From positions 1-47,328 of the forward strand of contig JAURZK010000192.1 of assembly GCA_030653505.1 (NCBI GenBank): a stretch of DNA of 47,328 bases. The letters are read 5' to 3'. Positions 1 through 15,320 of this stretch are shown piece after piece. The position numbers and the translations under genes are program-made. The notes under the pieces were generated by a model. It did no database searches, was not told the origin of the DNA, and was given only the letters and a program-made list of their open reading frames with translations. The stretch is from Rubrivivax sp. (GTDB lineage: Bacteria; Pseudomonadota; Gammaproteobacteria; Burkholderiales; Burkholderiaceae_C). Position 1 is the first letter of the stretch, and every line of letters starts with the position of its first letter.

Positions 1-1106
<1,106 letters not shown>

Positions 1107-1110
<4 letters not shown>

Positions 1111-2012
1111 GGGGTCTCGGGTGTCTTCGTGGCTTCGGCGCGCAGCGCTTCGGCCGTGACGAGCAGCACCTGCTCGTCGCCGGCGCTGGTGCTCAGCCAC
1201 ACCACGTCCAGCCGCGGGAAGGCGGCTTCGAAGTGCGGCCGCTCGTGGCCTATCTCGAGCACCAGCACGGCGTCGTTGGTCAGGTGCGCCGGGGCTTGCG
1301 CCAGCAGGCCGCGGATGAAGTCCATGCCGTCTTCGCCGCCGTGCACGTTGCCGTCCAGTGCCAGCGCGGGCTCGGCCCGGTACTCCGGTGGCAGTTCGGC
1401 CATCGCCTGCTGGTTGACGTAGGGCGGGTTGCACAGGATGAGGTCGTAAGACCGGCCCGCCACCGCGGCCAGGCCATCGCCTTGCAGCAGCGTGATGCGG
1501 TCGGCCAGGCCGTGGCGCTGCACGTTGCGCGCGGCCACGGCCAGCGCGTCGGCGGAGACATCCGTGGCGTCCACCGTCACGTCGGGCCAGGCCAGCGCGG
1601 CCAACACGGCCAGGCTGCCGCTGCCGGTGCACAGGTCGAGCACGTGCTTCGTGTCTTCGGTCAGCCAGACGTCGATGTGGCCTTCGGCCAGCGGCTCGGC
1701 GATGAGTGACCTCGGCACGATGACGCGTTCATCGACGAAAAACGGCACGCCCTGCAGCCAGGCTTCGCCGGTGAGGTAGGCCGCGGGCTTGCGCGTGTGG
1801 ATGCGCTCGGCCACCAGCGCCTGCACCCGTTCGGCCTGCACGGGGGCCACGTCCTGTTTGGCGACGGCGTCCAGCGCGTCCAGCGGCAGGCCCAGGCGCC
1901 ACAGCACCAGCCATGCGGCTTCGTCCCAGGCGTTGGTGGTGCCGTGGCCGAAGTGCACGCCGGCTGCCAGCAGCGCGGCCTCGGCCTGCTGCACGAGTTC
2001 TTCGACGGTCAT
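1107..2012 (-). CDS. prmB: 50S ribosomal protein L3 glutamine N5-methyltransferase PrmB
   Basis: This 301-residue protein is a class I SAM-dependent methyltransferase that methylates a glutamine of ribosomal protein L3. Visible motifs are VPRS near residue 100, the SAM-binding glycine-rich loop [12 protein letters not shown] (126-137) and the NPPY catalytic motif (195-198) that holds the target glutamine amide in the PrmB/PrmC/HemK family. PrmB rather than PrmC is favoured by length and by the pattern around VPRS. The ATG at 2012 was chosen because it overlaps the dapE stop as ATGA; longer in-frame extensions lie inside dapE. Its own stop overlaps the start of the next gene by the same four bases, so it sits in a tightly coupled operon. 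Confidence 0.92.
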
Positions 2013-3169
2013 GCCAGGAACCGCTCGAGCGTGTGGCGGTAGACGTTCCTCAGCGGCTCCAGCGCCGCCACATCCACCCATTCGTCGATCTTGTGGATGC
2101 TCTCGTTGATGACGCCGAACTCCATCACCTGCGGGCAGATGCGGGCGATGAAACGGCCGTCCGAGGTGCCGCCGGTGGTGCTGAGCTCGGGCGTGATGCC
2201 GCCGCACTCGGCGGCGATCGCCGCCACCAGCGCGTCGCTCAGCGTGCCCGGTGGCGTGAGGAAGGGCTCGCCGCCCAGCGTCCACTGCAGTTCGTGTTCG
2301 ACGCCGTGGCGCTGCAGGAGGGCCTCGACACGCTGGCGCAGCGACGCCGGCGTGCTTTCGGTGCTGAAGCGGAAATTGAAGTCGAGTTGCAGGTCACCGG
2401 GGATGACGTTCAGCGCACCCGTACCGGCGTGGATGTTGCTGACCTGGAAACTCGTCGGCGGGAAGTAGGCGTTGCCGGCGTCCCAGTGCGTGGCCACCAG
2501 TTCGGCCAGCGCCGGCGCCAGCACATGCAGCGGGTTCTTCGCCAGCTGCGGGTAGGCGATGTGGCCCTGCACGCCGATGACGCGCAGCCGTCCCGAGAAG
2601 GTGCCGCGGCGGCCGTTCTTCACCATGTCGCCGAGGCGGTCGACCGAGGTCGGCTCGCCGACGATGCAGGCGTCGAGCCGCTCACTGCGCGCCTGCAGCA
2701 CCTCGACGGCATGGCGCGTGCCGTGCAGCGCCGGGCCCTCTTCGTCGCTGGTGACGAGCAGCGCCACGCGGCCGCCGTGCTGGGGGTGGGCGATGGCGTA
2801 TTCACTCGCCGCCACGGCCATCGCGGCCACGGCGGCCTTCATGTCGGCAGCGCCGCGGCCATACAGCCGACCGTCGCGGTGCGTGGGCACGAAGGGGTCG
2901 CTGGCCCAGCGTTCCAGAGGGCCGGTGGGCACGACATCGGTGTGCCCGGCGAAGACCAGCGTGGGGCCGGGAAGGCCAGCGTCGTGCACCGCCCACAGGT
3001 TGGCCACGCGCGCTTCAGGCGGGCCGGCGTCGAGTGTTTCGCATTCGAAACCCGCGCCCTGCAGCCGCTGCGTCAGCAAGGCCTGGCAGCCGCCGTCGGC
3101 GGGTGTGACGGAGCGGCAGGCGATCAGCGCCTCGGCCAGCCGCAGCGTGGCGCCGGGGCCCGTGTTCAT
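2009..3169 (-). CDS. dapE: Succinyl-diaminopimelate desuccinylase DapE
   Basis: This cytoplasmic enzyme hydrolyses N-succinyl-LL-2,6-diaminopimelate to LL-diaminopimelate and succinate, a step of the lysine and peptidoglycan precursor pathway. The 386-residue protein has M20 metallopeptidase features: the zinc ligand motif GHTD (H76, D78), a bridging aspartate in GRGAADMK (D109), the catalytic and ligand glutamates in SDEEG (E143/E144) and the C-terminal [10 protein letters not shown] segment typical of DapE. Its length is normal for the family. The start overlaps the stop of the upstream PilU-type gene as ATGA, and its stop overlaps prmB in the same way. With dapC and dapD upstream it supplies three enzymes of the succinylase branch from one transcript. 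Confidence 0.96.
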   Translation of the reverse strand: MNTGPGATLRLAEALIACRSVTPADGGCQALLTQRLQGAGFECETLDAGPPEARVANLWAVHDAGLPGPTLVFAGHTDVVPTGPLERWASDPFVPTHRDGRLYGRGAADMKAAVAAMAVAASEYAIAHPQHGGRVALLVTSDEEGPALHGTRHAVEVLQARSERLDACIVGEPTSVDRLGDMVKNGRRGTFSGRLRVIGVQGHIAYPQLAKNPLHVLAPALAELVATHWDAGNAYFPPTSFQVSNIHAGTGALNVIPGDLQLDFNFRFSTESTPASLRQRVEALLQRHGVEHELQWTLGGEPFLTPPGTLSDALVAAIAAECGGITPELSTTGGTSDGRFIARICPQVMEFGVINESIHKIDEWVDVAALEPLRNVYRHTLERFLA

Positions 3170-4359
3170 CGTTTCGTGGCCGACCAGTTCGGGTTGTTGC
3201 CCGAGCGGGCTTCTTCAGGCCGCACGTCGATGGCGATCTCGGTGAAGCTGGCAGCTTCGTTCTCTTCCTTCTTGGCCACGGTGCGCGAGGCCGGGGCCTG
3301 CTCGTTCTGCAGCCGCCACAGCAGGTTGGTGGGCGAGTCGGCGTACGCCAGGCCTTCGTCGCGCGAGACCACACCTTCGGCGATGAGCCGCGCGATGTCG
3401 GACTCGAAGGTGCGCGAGCCCTCGGCCAGCGACTTCTCCACCGCTTCCTTGATGCCCGAGATGTCGCCCTTGTCGATCAGTTCACCCACCAGCTTGGTGT
3501 TCAGCAGCACTTCCACCGCCGGCACCCGGCCGCCGGCGTTGCTGCGCAGCAGGCGTTGCGAGACGATGGCGCGCAGCCCCGAAGACAGGTCTGACAGCAG
3601 CGTGGGCCGCGCTTCCGGCGTGTAGAAGGACAGGATGCGGCCCATCGCGTGGTAGCTGTTGTTGGCGTGCAGCGTGGCCAGCACCAGGTGGCCCGACAGC
3701 GCGTAGCTCAAGGCCGCGCTCATGGTCTCGCGGTCGCGGATCTCGCCGATGAGGATGCAGTCCGGAGCCTGCCGCAGCGCGTTCTTCAGCGCGATCTGCA
3801 GGCTCTGCGTGTCGCGGCCCACCTCGCGCTGGTTGATGATGCTCTTCTTGTTGCTGAAGAGGAATTCGATCGGGTCCTCGATGGTGAGGATGTGGCCCGT
3901 CATCTGCTGGTTGCGCCACTCCAGCATCGACGCCAGCGTCGTGCTCTTGCCGGTGCCGGTGGCGCCCACCATGAGGATCAGGCCGCGTTTCTCGGTGACG
4001 AGCTGGGCCAGCAGCGGCGGCACGCCCAGCGAGTCGAGCGCCGGGATATCGAACGGGATGCAGCGGATGACCGCGGCGATGCTGCCGCGCTGCTTGAAGG
4101 CCGACAGCCGAAAGCTGCCGACGCGCGACACGCTGATGCCGACGTTGAGTTCACCCGTGTCGTCCAGCTCTTCGAGCTGCTGCGGCGCTAGCATCTCGGA
4201 CAGCAGCTGGCGCGTCTGGTGCGTCGTCAGCACCTGGTCGGACAGCTGCAGGATCTGGCCGTTGATCTTGATGAGGATGGGCGTGTTGGCCGACATGTAG
4301 ACGTCGGACGCGCTCTTCTCCGCCATCAGGCGCAATACGCGTTCGAGGTTGTTGGCCAT
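3166..4359 (-). CDS. pilU: PilT/PilU family type IV pilus retraction ATPase, PilU-like
   Basis: This 397-residue protein is a hexameric secretion-type ATPase that powers retraction of type IV pili at the cytoplasmic face of the inner membrane. Visible motifs are Walker [10 protein letters not shown] (132-140), the Asp box TIEDPIEF (about 159-166), Walker B ILIGEIRD (202-209) and the His box around H231 (TLHANN). The extended tail after residue 350 and the sequence pattern suggest PilU rather than PilT, but that distinction is by eye. It lies inside the dap operon: 42 bases separate it from dapD upstream and it overlaps dapE by ATGA downstream. No other pilus gene is in the window, so its partners must be encoded elsewhere. 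Confidence 0.88.
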   Translation of the reverse strand: MANNLERVLRLMAEKSASDVYMSANTPILIKINGQILQLSDQVLTTHQTRQLLSEMLAPQQLEELDDTGELNVGISVSRVGSFRLSAFKQRGSIAAVIRCIPFDIPALDSLGVPPLLAQLVTEKRGLILMVGATGTGKSTTLASMLEWRNQQMTGHILTIEDPIEFLFSNKKSIINQREVGRDTQSLQIALKNALRQAPDCILIGEIRDRETMSAALSYALSGHLVLATLHANNSYHAMGRILSFYTPEARPTLLSDLSSGLRAIVSQRLLRSNAGGRVPAVEVLLNTKLVGELIDKGDISGIKEAVEKSLAEGSRTFESDIARLIAEGVVSRDEGLAYADSPTNLLWRLQNEQAPASRTVAKKEENEAASFTEIAIDVRPEEARSGNNPNWSATKR

Positions 4360-4401
4360 GGTGCTTCCTCGGAGGACTGGGTGCTGGGGGCTGGGGCCGG
4401 G

Positions 4402-5222
<821 letters not shown>

Positions 5223-5226
<4 letters not shown>

Positions 5227-6449
5227 CGGAGGCTTTCGGTGTAGGAGACGATGCGGTGCGCGGCTTCCAGGCAGTCCGCGACGGGGGCCACCAGGGCCAT
5301 GCGGATGCGGCCGGCGCCAGGATTCAGGCCACCCGCGTTGCGGGCGAGCAAGCTGCCGGGCAGGACCTGCACATTGTATTGAGCGAGCAGCCCCTGGGCG
5401 TAAGCGATGTCGTCGGGCAGGCCGTCGCTGCCCAGCGGGCCCGGGATGCCGGCCCAGAGGTAGAAGGCCGCGTCGGGCAGCGCCACGTCCAGCACACGGG
5501 CCAGCAGGGGCGTGACCTGCGCGAACTTGGCGCGGTAGAGCTCGCGGTTGGCCACCACGTGGGCTTCGTCGTTCCACGCCGCGATGCTGGCACGCTGCAC
5601 CATGCCGCCCATCGCGCTGCCGTGGTAGGTGCGGTAGAGCAGGAAGGCCTTGATCAGCCGCGTGTCGCCGGCGACGAAGCCCGAACGCAGACCCGGCACG
5701 TTGCTGCGCTTGGACAGGCTGGTCAGCGCGATGAGGTTGCGGAAGTCGGGTCGGCCCAGCGCCACGGCGGCCTGCAGGGCACCCAGCGGCGCTTCGTCGC
5801 GGAAGTAGATCTCGCTGTAACACTCGTCGCTGGCAATGACGAAGCCGTGGCGGTCGCTCAGTTCGAAGAGCTGCTGCCACTCGGCCAGCGGCATCACCGC
5901 GCCGGTGGGGTTGCCGGGCGAGCAGGTGTAGAGCAGCTTGGTGCGTGCCCACACTTCGGGCGGCACGGCGTCCCAAGCCGTCGCGAAATTGCGCGCGGGG
6001 TCGCTGGGCGCGAAGAAGACATCTGCGCCGCCGAGCAGGGCCGCGCCTTCGTAGATCTGATAGAAGGGATTCGGGCACACGACGACCGCACCCGGCGTTG
6101 TCGGGTCCAGCACCGTCTGCGCCAGCGCGAACAGCGCCTCGCGCGAGCCGTTCACCGGCAGCACCTCGCCAGCCGGGTTCACGCTCACGCCGTAGCGGCG
6201 CTGCACCCAGCCGGCGATGGCTTCGCGCAGCGCCGGTTCACCCAGCGTCGCCGGGTAGGCCGACAGCGTGGGCAGGGCCTGCATCAGCGCTTCCTCGATC
6301 AGCACCGGCGTGGCGTGCTTGGGCTCGCCGATGCCCAGGGCGATGGGCCGCAGCGCCGGGTTGGGCGTGATGCCGGCCGTCAGTTCGCGCCAGCGTTCGA
6401 AGGGGTAGGGGTGCAGCCGCGCGAGCAGCGGGTTCAGCGGTAGCGTCAT
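5223..6449 (-). CDS. dapC: Succinyldiaminopimelate aminotransferase DapC
   Basis: This PLP-dependent fold type I aminotransferase (408 residues) makes N-succinyl-LL-diaminopimelate from the DapD product, with glutamate as donor. The Schiff-base lysine is K247 in SLSKRS, with the phosphate-binding arginine region following (GLRSGF) and CSPGNPTG around 177-183 matching the cofactor ring-binding asparagine motif. Assignment as DapC rather than a general aspartate aminotransferase rests mainly on the operon, where dapD follows with an ATGA overlap. Eight bases upstream of the ATG is GATAAT (6456-6461 on the minus strand), and no clear Shine-Dalgarno lies between, so a leaderless or near-leaderless transcript is possible. 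Confidence 0.93.
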
Positions 6450-6453
6450 GGGC

Positions 6454-6464
6454 CGGGATTATCC
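6454..6464 (-). promoter_or_regulatory. Candidate -10 element for the dap operon, very close to the dapC start
   Basis: The minus strand reads GATAAT (6456-6461) inside the palindrome GGGATAATCCC, and the dapC ATG follows after only eight bases. If this is a sigma-70 -10 box, transcription would begin at or next to the start codon. I found no convincing -35 hexamer at 16-18 bases. This is an inference from base pattern only. Confidence 0.4.
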
Positions 6465-6489
6465 CGGCTGGCCCGGCCGCGTGCTGGGG

Positions 6490-6957
6490 CTACAACGCGC
6501 CGCGGCAACCCGCCACGCCGCAGCGACAGGCCAGTCGGCCCTCGTGGTGGGTTTCGCCGTAGTCGACGGTGATCTCCTCGCCCGCGGCGATCGCGCGCAG
6601 CGCGTAGAACTCGACGCGCCCCTGGCGTATGCACAGCCGCGCGTTGGGACGGCAGCTGTGGTTGGTGTAGCGCATGGGGTCGGCGCTCTTGCTGAAATCG
6701 ATGGCCTTACGCGCGCTCAGCTCGACGATCATGATGCGCTCTGTGCGCGTGGCGCGGATGCGCCCTTCCTGCACGCTGATGCTCTCGCCGCGGATCTCGC
6801 CGATCTTCAGCCGCGCCGGCACGGCTTCCGAGGCGAAGGCCCCATGTCCGTCGATGGCGCTGGGCTTCACGTCGACCGCGAACTTCTGGTAAGCCGGCCG
6901 GCCCGTGGCCACCGGCGCGGCGGGCGACTTCCTGGCGGCGGCCTTCAGCTGCGGCAT
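6490..6957 (-). CDS. SET domain-containing protein-lysine methyltransferase
   Basis: This small protein of 155 residues is almost entirely one SET domain with a post-SET cysteine cluster. Visible motifs are the SET core NHSC (99-102, in RYTNHSCRPN), the catalytic-region DYGE (132-135) and the post-SET pattern CRCGVAGC (C144, C146, C151), which in eukaryotic enzymes binds zinc together with the core cysteine. Such proteins transfer methyl from SAM to lysine side chains; the bacterial substrate cannot be read from the sequence. The first 20 residues are Ala/Lys/Pro-rich and probably disordered. It follows queF by five bases and precedes dapC by 40, all on the minus strand, so queF and this gene are likely co-transcribed. 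Confidence 0.85.
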   Translation of the reverse strand: MPQLKAAARKSPAAPVATGRPAYQKFAVDVKPSAIDGHGAFASEAVPARLKIGEIRGESISVQEGRIRATRTERIMIVELSARKAIDFSKSADPMRYTNHSCRPNARLCIRQGRVEFYALRAIAAGEEITVDYGETHHEGRLACRCGVAGCRGAL

Positions 6958-6962
6958 GGCCT

Positions 6963-7427
6963 TCAGGCCGCGGGCAGCTCGACGCGCGGCGCCGGCTTCC
7001 AGCCCTTCTTGCGTTCTTCCACCGTGACGAAGGTGCGGATGCCGCCGCGCACGAACCAGTCGGCGTGGATGCGGATGAAACGCGGTGCGATGGCGGCCAC
7101 GATGTCGCTGACGATGGTGTTCGTCACCTTCTCGTGGAAGGCGCCTTCGTTGCGAAAGCTCCAGAAGTACTGCTTCAGGCTCTTGGTCTCGACGCAGTAC
7201 TTGTCGGCGACGATCTCGATCGTGAAGTGCGCGAAGTCGGGTTGGCCGGTCAGCGGGCACAGACAGGTGAACTCGGGTACGTCGAAGCGGATCACGTAGT
7301 CGCGTTCGGGCGCCGGGTTCGGGAAGGCCTGGAGGTCCTTGCTCGGAGCACTCGGCGCTTGCGCCGGTTTTGCACGCTCTGGCGGCGCGGCCGGCCTGGC
7401 ACGTTCGGTAGGGGTCTTGCGGGCCAT
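6963..7427 (-). CDS. queF: NADPH-dependent 7-cyano-7-deazaguanine reductase QueF (short form)
   Basis: QueF reduces preQ0 to preQ1 in the biosynthesis of the tRNA nucleoside queuosine. At 154 residues this is the single-domain, YkvM-type form. The catalytic cysteine lies in FTCLCPLTGQPDF (C57 by comparison with the Bacillus enzyme), with the proton-relay aspartate D64, and the family motif ETKSLKQYFWSFRNEGAFHE spans about 80-99. The first 30 residues form a Pro/Ala/Lys-rich tail not needed for the fold. It is divergent from smc, with about 150 bases between the two starts. No queuosine-type riboswitch is apparent upstream. Confidence 0.95.
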   Translation of the reverse strand: MARKTPTERARPAAPPERAKPAQAPSAPSKDLQAFPNPAPERDYVIRFDVPEFTCLCPLTGQPDFAHFTIEIVADKYCVETKSLKQYFWSFRNEGAFHEKVTNTIVSDIVAAIAPRFIRIHADWFVRGGIRTFVTVEERKKGWKPAPRVELPAA

Positions 7428-7470
7428 GGCGGGATGGGGTGCTGAAGCCGGGGCGACGGGGGCGCGATGT

Positions 7471-7476
7471 TATCAT
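7471..7476 (+). promoter_or_regulatory. Candidate -10 box upstream of smc
   Basis: TATCAT lies about 100 bases before the smc start in the queF-smc divergent region, in a stretch (gatgttatcatcc) that is AT-rich relative to its surroundings. No clear -35 hexamer was found, so the call rests on one hexamer and on its position between divergent genes. Confidence 0.3.
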
Positions 7477-7575
7477 CCAGACCGCCTTGCGCCTGCCTTC
7501 GCGGCGCATTTTCCCATTCAAATCAAGCACTTGCGTTCACTCGGCAGCCCTGCCGGGAAGACGCTGCGGCTGCCG

Positions 7576-10500
7576 ATGCGCCTCAACCAGATCAAGCTTT
7601 CCGGCTTCAAGTCGTTCGCCGAACCCACCACCTTCCAGTTGCCCGGGCAGCGCGTGGGTGTGGTGGGGCCGAACGGCTGCGGCAAGAGCAACATCATCGA
7701 CGCGGTGCGCTGGGTTCTCGGAGAAAGCAAAGCGAGCGAGCTGCGTGGTGAGTCCATGCAGGACGTGATCTTCAACGGCAGCGGCAACCGCAAGCCGGCC
7801 AGCCGCGCCAGCGTCGAACTGGTCTTCGACAACACGCTGGCGCGCGCTGGCGGCCAGTGGAACGCGTTTGCCGAGATCGCGGTCAAGCGCACGCTCACCC
7901 GCGACGGCACCAGCAGCTACTACATCAACAGCCAGCCGGTGCGCCGACGCGACGTGCAGGACGTGTTCCTCGGCACGGGCCTGGGCCCGCGGGCCTACGC
8001 CATCATCGGCCAGGGCACCATCAGCCGCATCCTGGAAAGCCGGCCCGAAGAGCTGCGCATGTTCCTGGAAGAGGCTGCCGGCGTCAGCAAGTACAAGGAA
8101 CGACGCCGCGAGACCGAGAACCGGCTGAAGGACACACGCGAGAACCTCACCCGCGTCGAAGACATCCTGCGTGAACTGAACGGCAACCTCGAGCGGCTGG
8201 AGAAGCAGGCCGAGGTCGCCACCACCTACCGCGCGCTGCAGGACCAGGGCACGACGCGGCTGCACCAGCTGTGGTTCCTGAAGCACCGCGACGCCGCCAG
8301 CGAGGAGGCGCGTGTGACCGCGGCCGTGCTCGAGGCCACCAATGCGCTGGAAGCCCGCATGGCCGACCTGCGCGCCGTGGAAGCGCAGCTGGAACAGGTG
8401 CGCCAGGCCCACTACGCCGCCAACGACGTGCTGCACGCGAAGCAGGGCGACCTGGGCCTGGCGGCGCTGGAAGTCAGCCGGCTGGAAGAACGCATCCGCT
8501 ACGTCGTCGAAGGCCGCCAGCGTGCGCAGCAGCGCCTGGACGACCTGAAGGCCCAGAACACGCAATGGGAAGAACGCCAGCAGGCCGCGCACGCCGAGCT
8601 GGACGCCATCGCCGCGCAGATCGAAGGCGCCGACGAACAGGCCGGTCTGCTGGCCGCGCAGGCCGAAGAGCAGGGCTTCGAGCTGCCGACGCTGGAAGAC
8701 GCGGTGCGCGGCGCGCAGGGCATCGCGAACCAGCAGCGCCAGGCGGTGACGCAGGTGCAGCAGCAGATCCAGGTGCTGGCTGCGGAAAGCCGCAGCATCG
8801 AGGAGCAGTCGCGCGGCCTGAAGAGCCGCCGCGAACGGTTGGGGGGTGAGCGCCAGGGCCTGCAGGCGCCCGACATGGCGAAGATCGAGGCCCTGCGTGT
8901 GCAGGAGACCGACGCCAACGAACAGCGCGACATGCTCGACGCCCGTCTGCACGAACTGCAGGAGCAGGTGCCGCAGCTCGACGAACAGCGCCGCGTCGCG
9001 CAGGCCACGGTCAACGCCGAATCGGGCCGACAGGCCGACATCGGCGCGCGCCTGGAAGCGCTGCGTGCGCTGCAGGAGAAGGTGCAGACCGAAGGCAAGC
9101 TCAAGCCCTGGCTCGACAAACACGGCCTGACCGGCCTGCAGGGCCTGTGGACACAGGTGCACATCGAGGCCGGCTGGGAGACCGCGCTGGAAGCGGCGCT
9201 GCGCGAGCGTCTCAACGCGCTGGCCGTGGGCCGCCTGGACACCGTGCGCGCCTTCGCCGCCGACGCACCGCCGGCCAAGCTGGCGTTTTATGCGCTGCCC
9301 TTGGGCGTGGCGCCGAACACGCACCGCACGCTGCCGCGCCTGGCCGAGCAACTGCGCCTGGGCGATGCCAGCCTGAAGGCGCTGCTGGAAGACTGGCTGG
9401 AGGGCGTCTACACCGCGGCCAGCCTCGACGAAGCGCTGGCGCAGCGCGACAAGCTCACGCACGGCGAAGTCATCATGACCCGCGAGGGCCATGCCGTGAG
9501 CGCACACGCGGTGGCCTTCTACGCCCCCGACAGCGAGCAGGCCGGCATGCTGGCGCGTGCGCAGGAGATCGAGAACCTGACACGCCAGCAGCGGGCGCAG
9601 GTGCTGATCGCCGACGAGGCGCGCAGCGCCAGCGTGCGCCTGGAAGCTGCCTACACCGAAGCCAGCCAGCGGCTGCTGCAGGCGCGGCGTGAAGCCGCCG
9701 AGGCGCAGAACCGCGCCCACGGCCTGCATGTCGAACTGCTGCGCCTGACGCAGCAGGCCGACGCGGCCAGTTCGCGCCGCGAACAGCTCAGCGATGAGCT
9801 GGCCGAGATCGACGCCCAGCTCGAGGCGATGGAAGAACGCAAGGCCACCGGCGAGGCGCGCTTCGAGGAACTCGACATCGGCCTGGGCACGGCGCAGGAA
9901 CGCCACGCCGAACTCGAAGACGCGGTGATCGCGGCCGAACGCAAGCTGGGCGACGCGCGCGAGCAGCAGCGCACACTGGAACGCCAGGCGCAGGAAGCAC
10001 GCTTCCAGGCGCGTGCGCTGGCCGCGCGCCGCGACGAGCTGCAGCGCAGCATAGCGACCGCCACAGCACAGGTGGCGGCCAACCTGCAGGCGGGTGAACA
10101 GTTGCAGCTGGAACTGGGCAGCTTCGACGACGCCGCGGCGCAGAGCGGACTGCAGGCGGCGCTGGAACTGAAGACCGAGCGCGAGCAGGCCCTGGGCCTG
10201 GCGCGCAGCGAGTACGACGACCTCAGCGCGCAACTGCGCCGCGCCGACGAACAGAAGCTGGGCTTCGAGCGCAGCCTGGAGCCGCTGCGCGAGAAGATCA
10301 CCAAGCTGCAGCTGGAACAGCAGGCCGCGCAGCTGGGCGGCGCGCAATACCTCGAGCAGCTCACCGCCGCTGCCGTCGACATGGAGGCCTTGGCCAACGG
10401 CATCGAGGCCGACGGCATCAAACTCTGGGGCCTGCAGACCGAGATCGACCGCATCAACCGCGACATCGCCGCCCTCGGTGCGGTGAACCTGGCGGCGCTG

Positions 10501-11091
10501 GACGAGTTGGCCTCGACACGCGAACGCAAGACCTTCCTCGACGCGCAGAATGCCGACCTCAACGAGGCCATCAACACGCTGGAAGACGCCATCCACAAGA
10601 TCGACCTCGAGACACGCGACCTGCTCAGTTCCACCTTCAACCAGGTCAACGAGCACTTCGGCCGCATGTTCCCCACCCTCTTCGGCGGCGGCAACGCGCG
10701 CCTGGTGATGACGGGCGCCGAGATCCTGGACGCCGGCGTGCAGGTGATGGCGCAGCCGCCGGGCAAGAAGAACAGCACCATCCACCTGCTGTCCGGCGGC
10801 GAGAAGGCGCTGACGGCGATTGCACTGGTGTTCGCGATCTTCCAGCTCAACCCGGCGCCTTTCTGCCTGCTGGACGAGGTCGACGCGCCGCTGGACGACG
10901 CCAACACCGAGCGCTACAAGAACCTGGTGACCGAGATGAGCAAGGGCACGCAGTTCCTCTTCATCAGCCACAACAAGATCGCGATGGAGATGGCCGAGCA
11001 GCTGATCGGCGTGACGATGCAGGAGCAGGGCGTTTCACGCATCGTGGCCGTCGACATGGAAGCCGCCGTGGGGCTGGCGGAAGCCGCTTGA
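7576..11091 (+). CDS. smc: Chromosome segregation protein SMC
   Basis: SMC is the ATPase of the bacterial condensin complex, which organises and separates daughter chromosomes. The 1171-residue protein has the full architecture: an N-terminal head with Walker A GPNGCGKSN (about residues 31-39), a long Glu/Gln/Arg/Ala-rich coiled coil, a central hinge at about 500-680 (roughly from KPWLDKHGL to KLTHGEVIMT), a returning coiled coil, and a C-terminal head with signature LSGGEKALTA (about 1072) and Walker B CLLDEVDAPLDD. The ATG at 7576 was chosen because the protein then begins MRLNQIKLSGFKSF, the usual SMC N-terminus; the open frame further upstream overlaps queF and is not conserved-looking. 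scpA/scpB are not in the window. The zipA-like gene starts 10 bases downstream. Confidence 0.97.
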   Translation: MRLNQIKLSGFKSFAEPTTFQLPGQRVGVVGPNGCGKSNIIDAVRWVLGESKASELRGESMQDVIFNGSGNRKPASRASVELVFDNTLARAGGQWNAFAEIAVKRTLTRDGTSSYYINSQPVRRRDVQDVFLGTGLGPRAYAIIGQGTISRILESRPEELRMFLEEAAGVSKYKERRRETENRLKDTRENLTRVEDILRELNGNLERLEKQAEVATTYRALQDQGTTRLHQLWFLKHRDAASEEARVTAAVLEATNALEARMADLRAVEAQLEQVRQAHYAANDVLHAKQGDLGLAALEVSRLEERIRYVVEGRQRAQQRLDDLKAQNTQWEERQQAAHAELDAIAAQIEGADEQAGLLAAQAEEQGFELPTLEDAVRGAQGIANQQRQAVTQVQQQIQVLAAESRSIEEQSRGLKSRRERLGGERQGLQAPDMAKIEALRVQETDANEQRDMLDARLHELQEQVPQLDEQRRVAQATVNAESGRQADIGARLEALRALQEKVQTEGKLKPWLDKHGLTGLQGLWTQVHIEAGWETALEAALRERLNALAVGRLDTVRAFAADAPPAKLAFYALPLGVAPNTHRTLPRLAEQLRLGDASLKALLEDWLEGVYTAASLDEALAQRDKLTHGEVIMTREGHAVSAHAVAFYAPDSEQAGMLARAQEIENLTRQQRAQVLIADEARSASVRLEAAYTEASQRLLQARREAAEAQNRAHGLHVELLRLTQQADAASSRREQLSDELAEIDAQLEAMEERKATGEARFEELDIGLGTAQERHAELEDAVIAAERKLGDAREQQRTLERQAQEARFQARALAARRDELQRSIATATAQVAANLQAGEQLQLELGSFDDAAAQSGLQAALELKTEREQALGLARSEYDDLSAQLRRADEQKLGFERSLEPLREKITKLQLEQQAAQLGGAQYLEQLTAAAVDMEALANGIEADGIKLWGLQTEIDRINRDIAALGAVNLAALDELASTRERKTFLDAQNADLNEAINTLEDAIHKIDLETRDLLSSTFNQVNEHFGRMFPTLFGGGNARLVMTGAEILDAGVQVMAQPPGKKNSTIHLLSGGEKALTAIALVFAIFQLNPAPFCLLDEVDAPLDDANTERYKNLVTEMSKGTQFLFISHNKIAMEMAEQLIGVTMQEQGVSRIVAVDMEAAVGLAEAA

Positions 11092-11101
11092 TCGGGCGCC
11101 C

Positions 11102-12138
11102 ATGACGATGACCCTCGGCACCGCGCTGGCCCTCTTCGGCGCCGTGGTGCTGCTGGCGTTGGCGCTGCACGGCTGGTGGACGACGCGGCGTGCCTCGCCC
11201 AGGCCGGCACCGGCGGCCGATGGCAACGGCGAGCGTGTCGAACCCTCGATGGACCACGCGGTGGCCGCTGTCGAGGCCGAACCCGCCGCGCTGCGTCAGC
11301 CGCCCCGGCGCACGCCCAGGCTGGACGCGCTGATCGACGCGCTGGTGCCGATGGCGCTGGACGCGCCGATCAGCGGCGACATGGCGCTGCAGCACCTGCC
11401 GCCCAGCCGCCGCGCCGGCGGCAAGCCCTTCTACCTCGAGGGCCTGGACACCGAGTCCGGCACCTGGGAGCCTTTGCAGCCCGGCCGGCGCTACGGCGAA
11501 CTTCAGGCCGGCGTGCAGCTGGCCAGCCGCGGCGGGCCGCTGACGGAGATCGAGTACTCCGAGTTCGTGCAGAAGGTGCAGGCCTATGCCGACGCCGTGG
11601 GCGCCAGCACCGACGTGCCCGACATGCTGGACGTGGTGGCCCGTGCGCGTGAACTCGACGCCCTGGCCAGCCCGCTGGACGTGCAGCTCACCATCACGCT
11701 GCGCACCAATGGTGTGGCCTGGTCGGTGCCCTTCGTGCAGCAGGTGGCGGCGCGTCAGGGCCTGGTGCCTGGCCCGGTGCCCGGTCGCCTGGTGCTGCCG
11801 GCCGAGGAGGAAGGTGCGCCGCCAGTGCTGGTGCTGGCCGTCGACGCGCAGGCTGCGCTGGCCGCGATGGCCGGCGACGGCCAGGCCGCCCCGGTGCGCC
11901 AGTGCACGCTGACGCTGGACGTGCCGCAGACGCCGTCGTCTGCCGAGCCCTTCCCGGCCTGGCACCTCATCGGCAAGCAGCTTGCCGACGACCTGGACGC
12001 CACCGCGGGCGACGACCAGGGCGAGCCGATCTCGCTGCACGCCTTTGCCGCCATCGGCAAGGAGCTCGACGAGATCTACCAGCGGCTGGAAGTGCTGGAC
12101 CTGGCGGCCGGCTCGCCCGCGGCGCGGCGGCTCTTCAG

Positions 12139-12142
<4 letters not shown>
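11102..12142 (+). CDS. zipA: ZipA-like cell division protein with C-terminal FtsZ-binding domain
   Basis: The 346-residue protein starts with a single membrane anchor (residues 5-25, ALALFGAVVLLALALHGWW) followed by a positively charged stop-transfer stretch, a variable Pro/Ala/Arg/Glu linker of about 50 residues, and a globular region from about residue 75 that resembles the ZipA C-terminal FtsZ-binding domain, although divergent. Known ZipA tethers the FtsZ ring to the inner membrane. The call is supported strongly by position: ten bases after smc and before ligA, where zipA-like genes are found in beta- and gammaproteobacteria. The stop overlaps the TTG start of the next gene. Confidence 0.75.

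Positions 12143-15316
<3,174 letters not shown>

Positions 15317-15320
<4 letters not shown>

Noticed and set aside
4360..4401. Lysine riboswitch or promoter in the dapD-pilU gap
   Set aside because: Only 42 bases long and no hexamers or structured elements.
7428..7575. preQ1-type riboswitch in front of queF
   Set aside because: The gap lacks the short A-rich tail and pseudoknot pattern; too GC-rich and no conserved core seen.
7537..10971. Very long open frame antisense to smc
   Set aside because: High GC removes stop codons from the complementary frame; composition is that of a reverse-translated coiled coil and no domain is recognisable.
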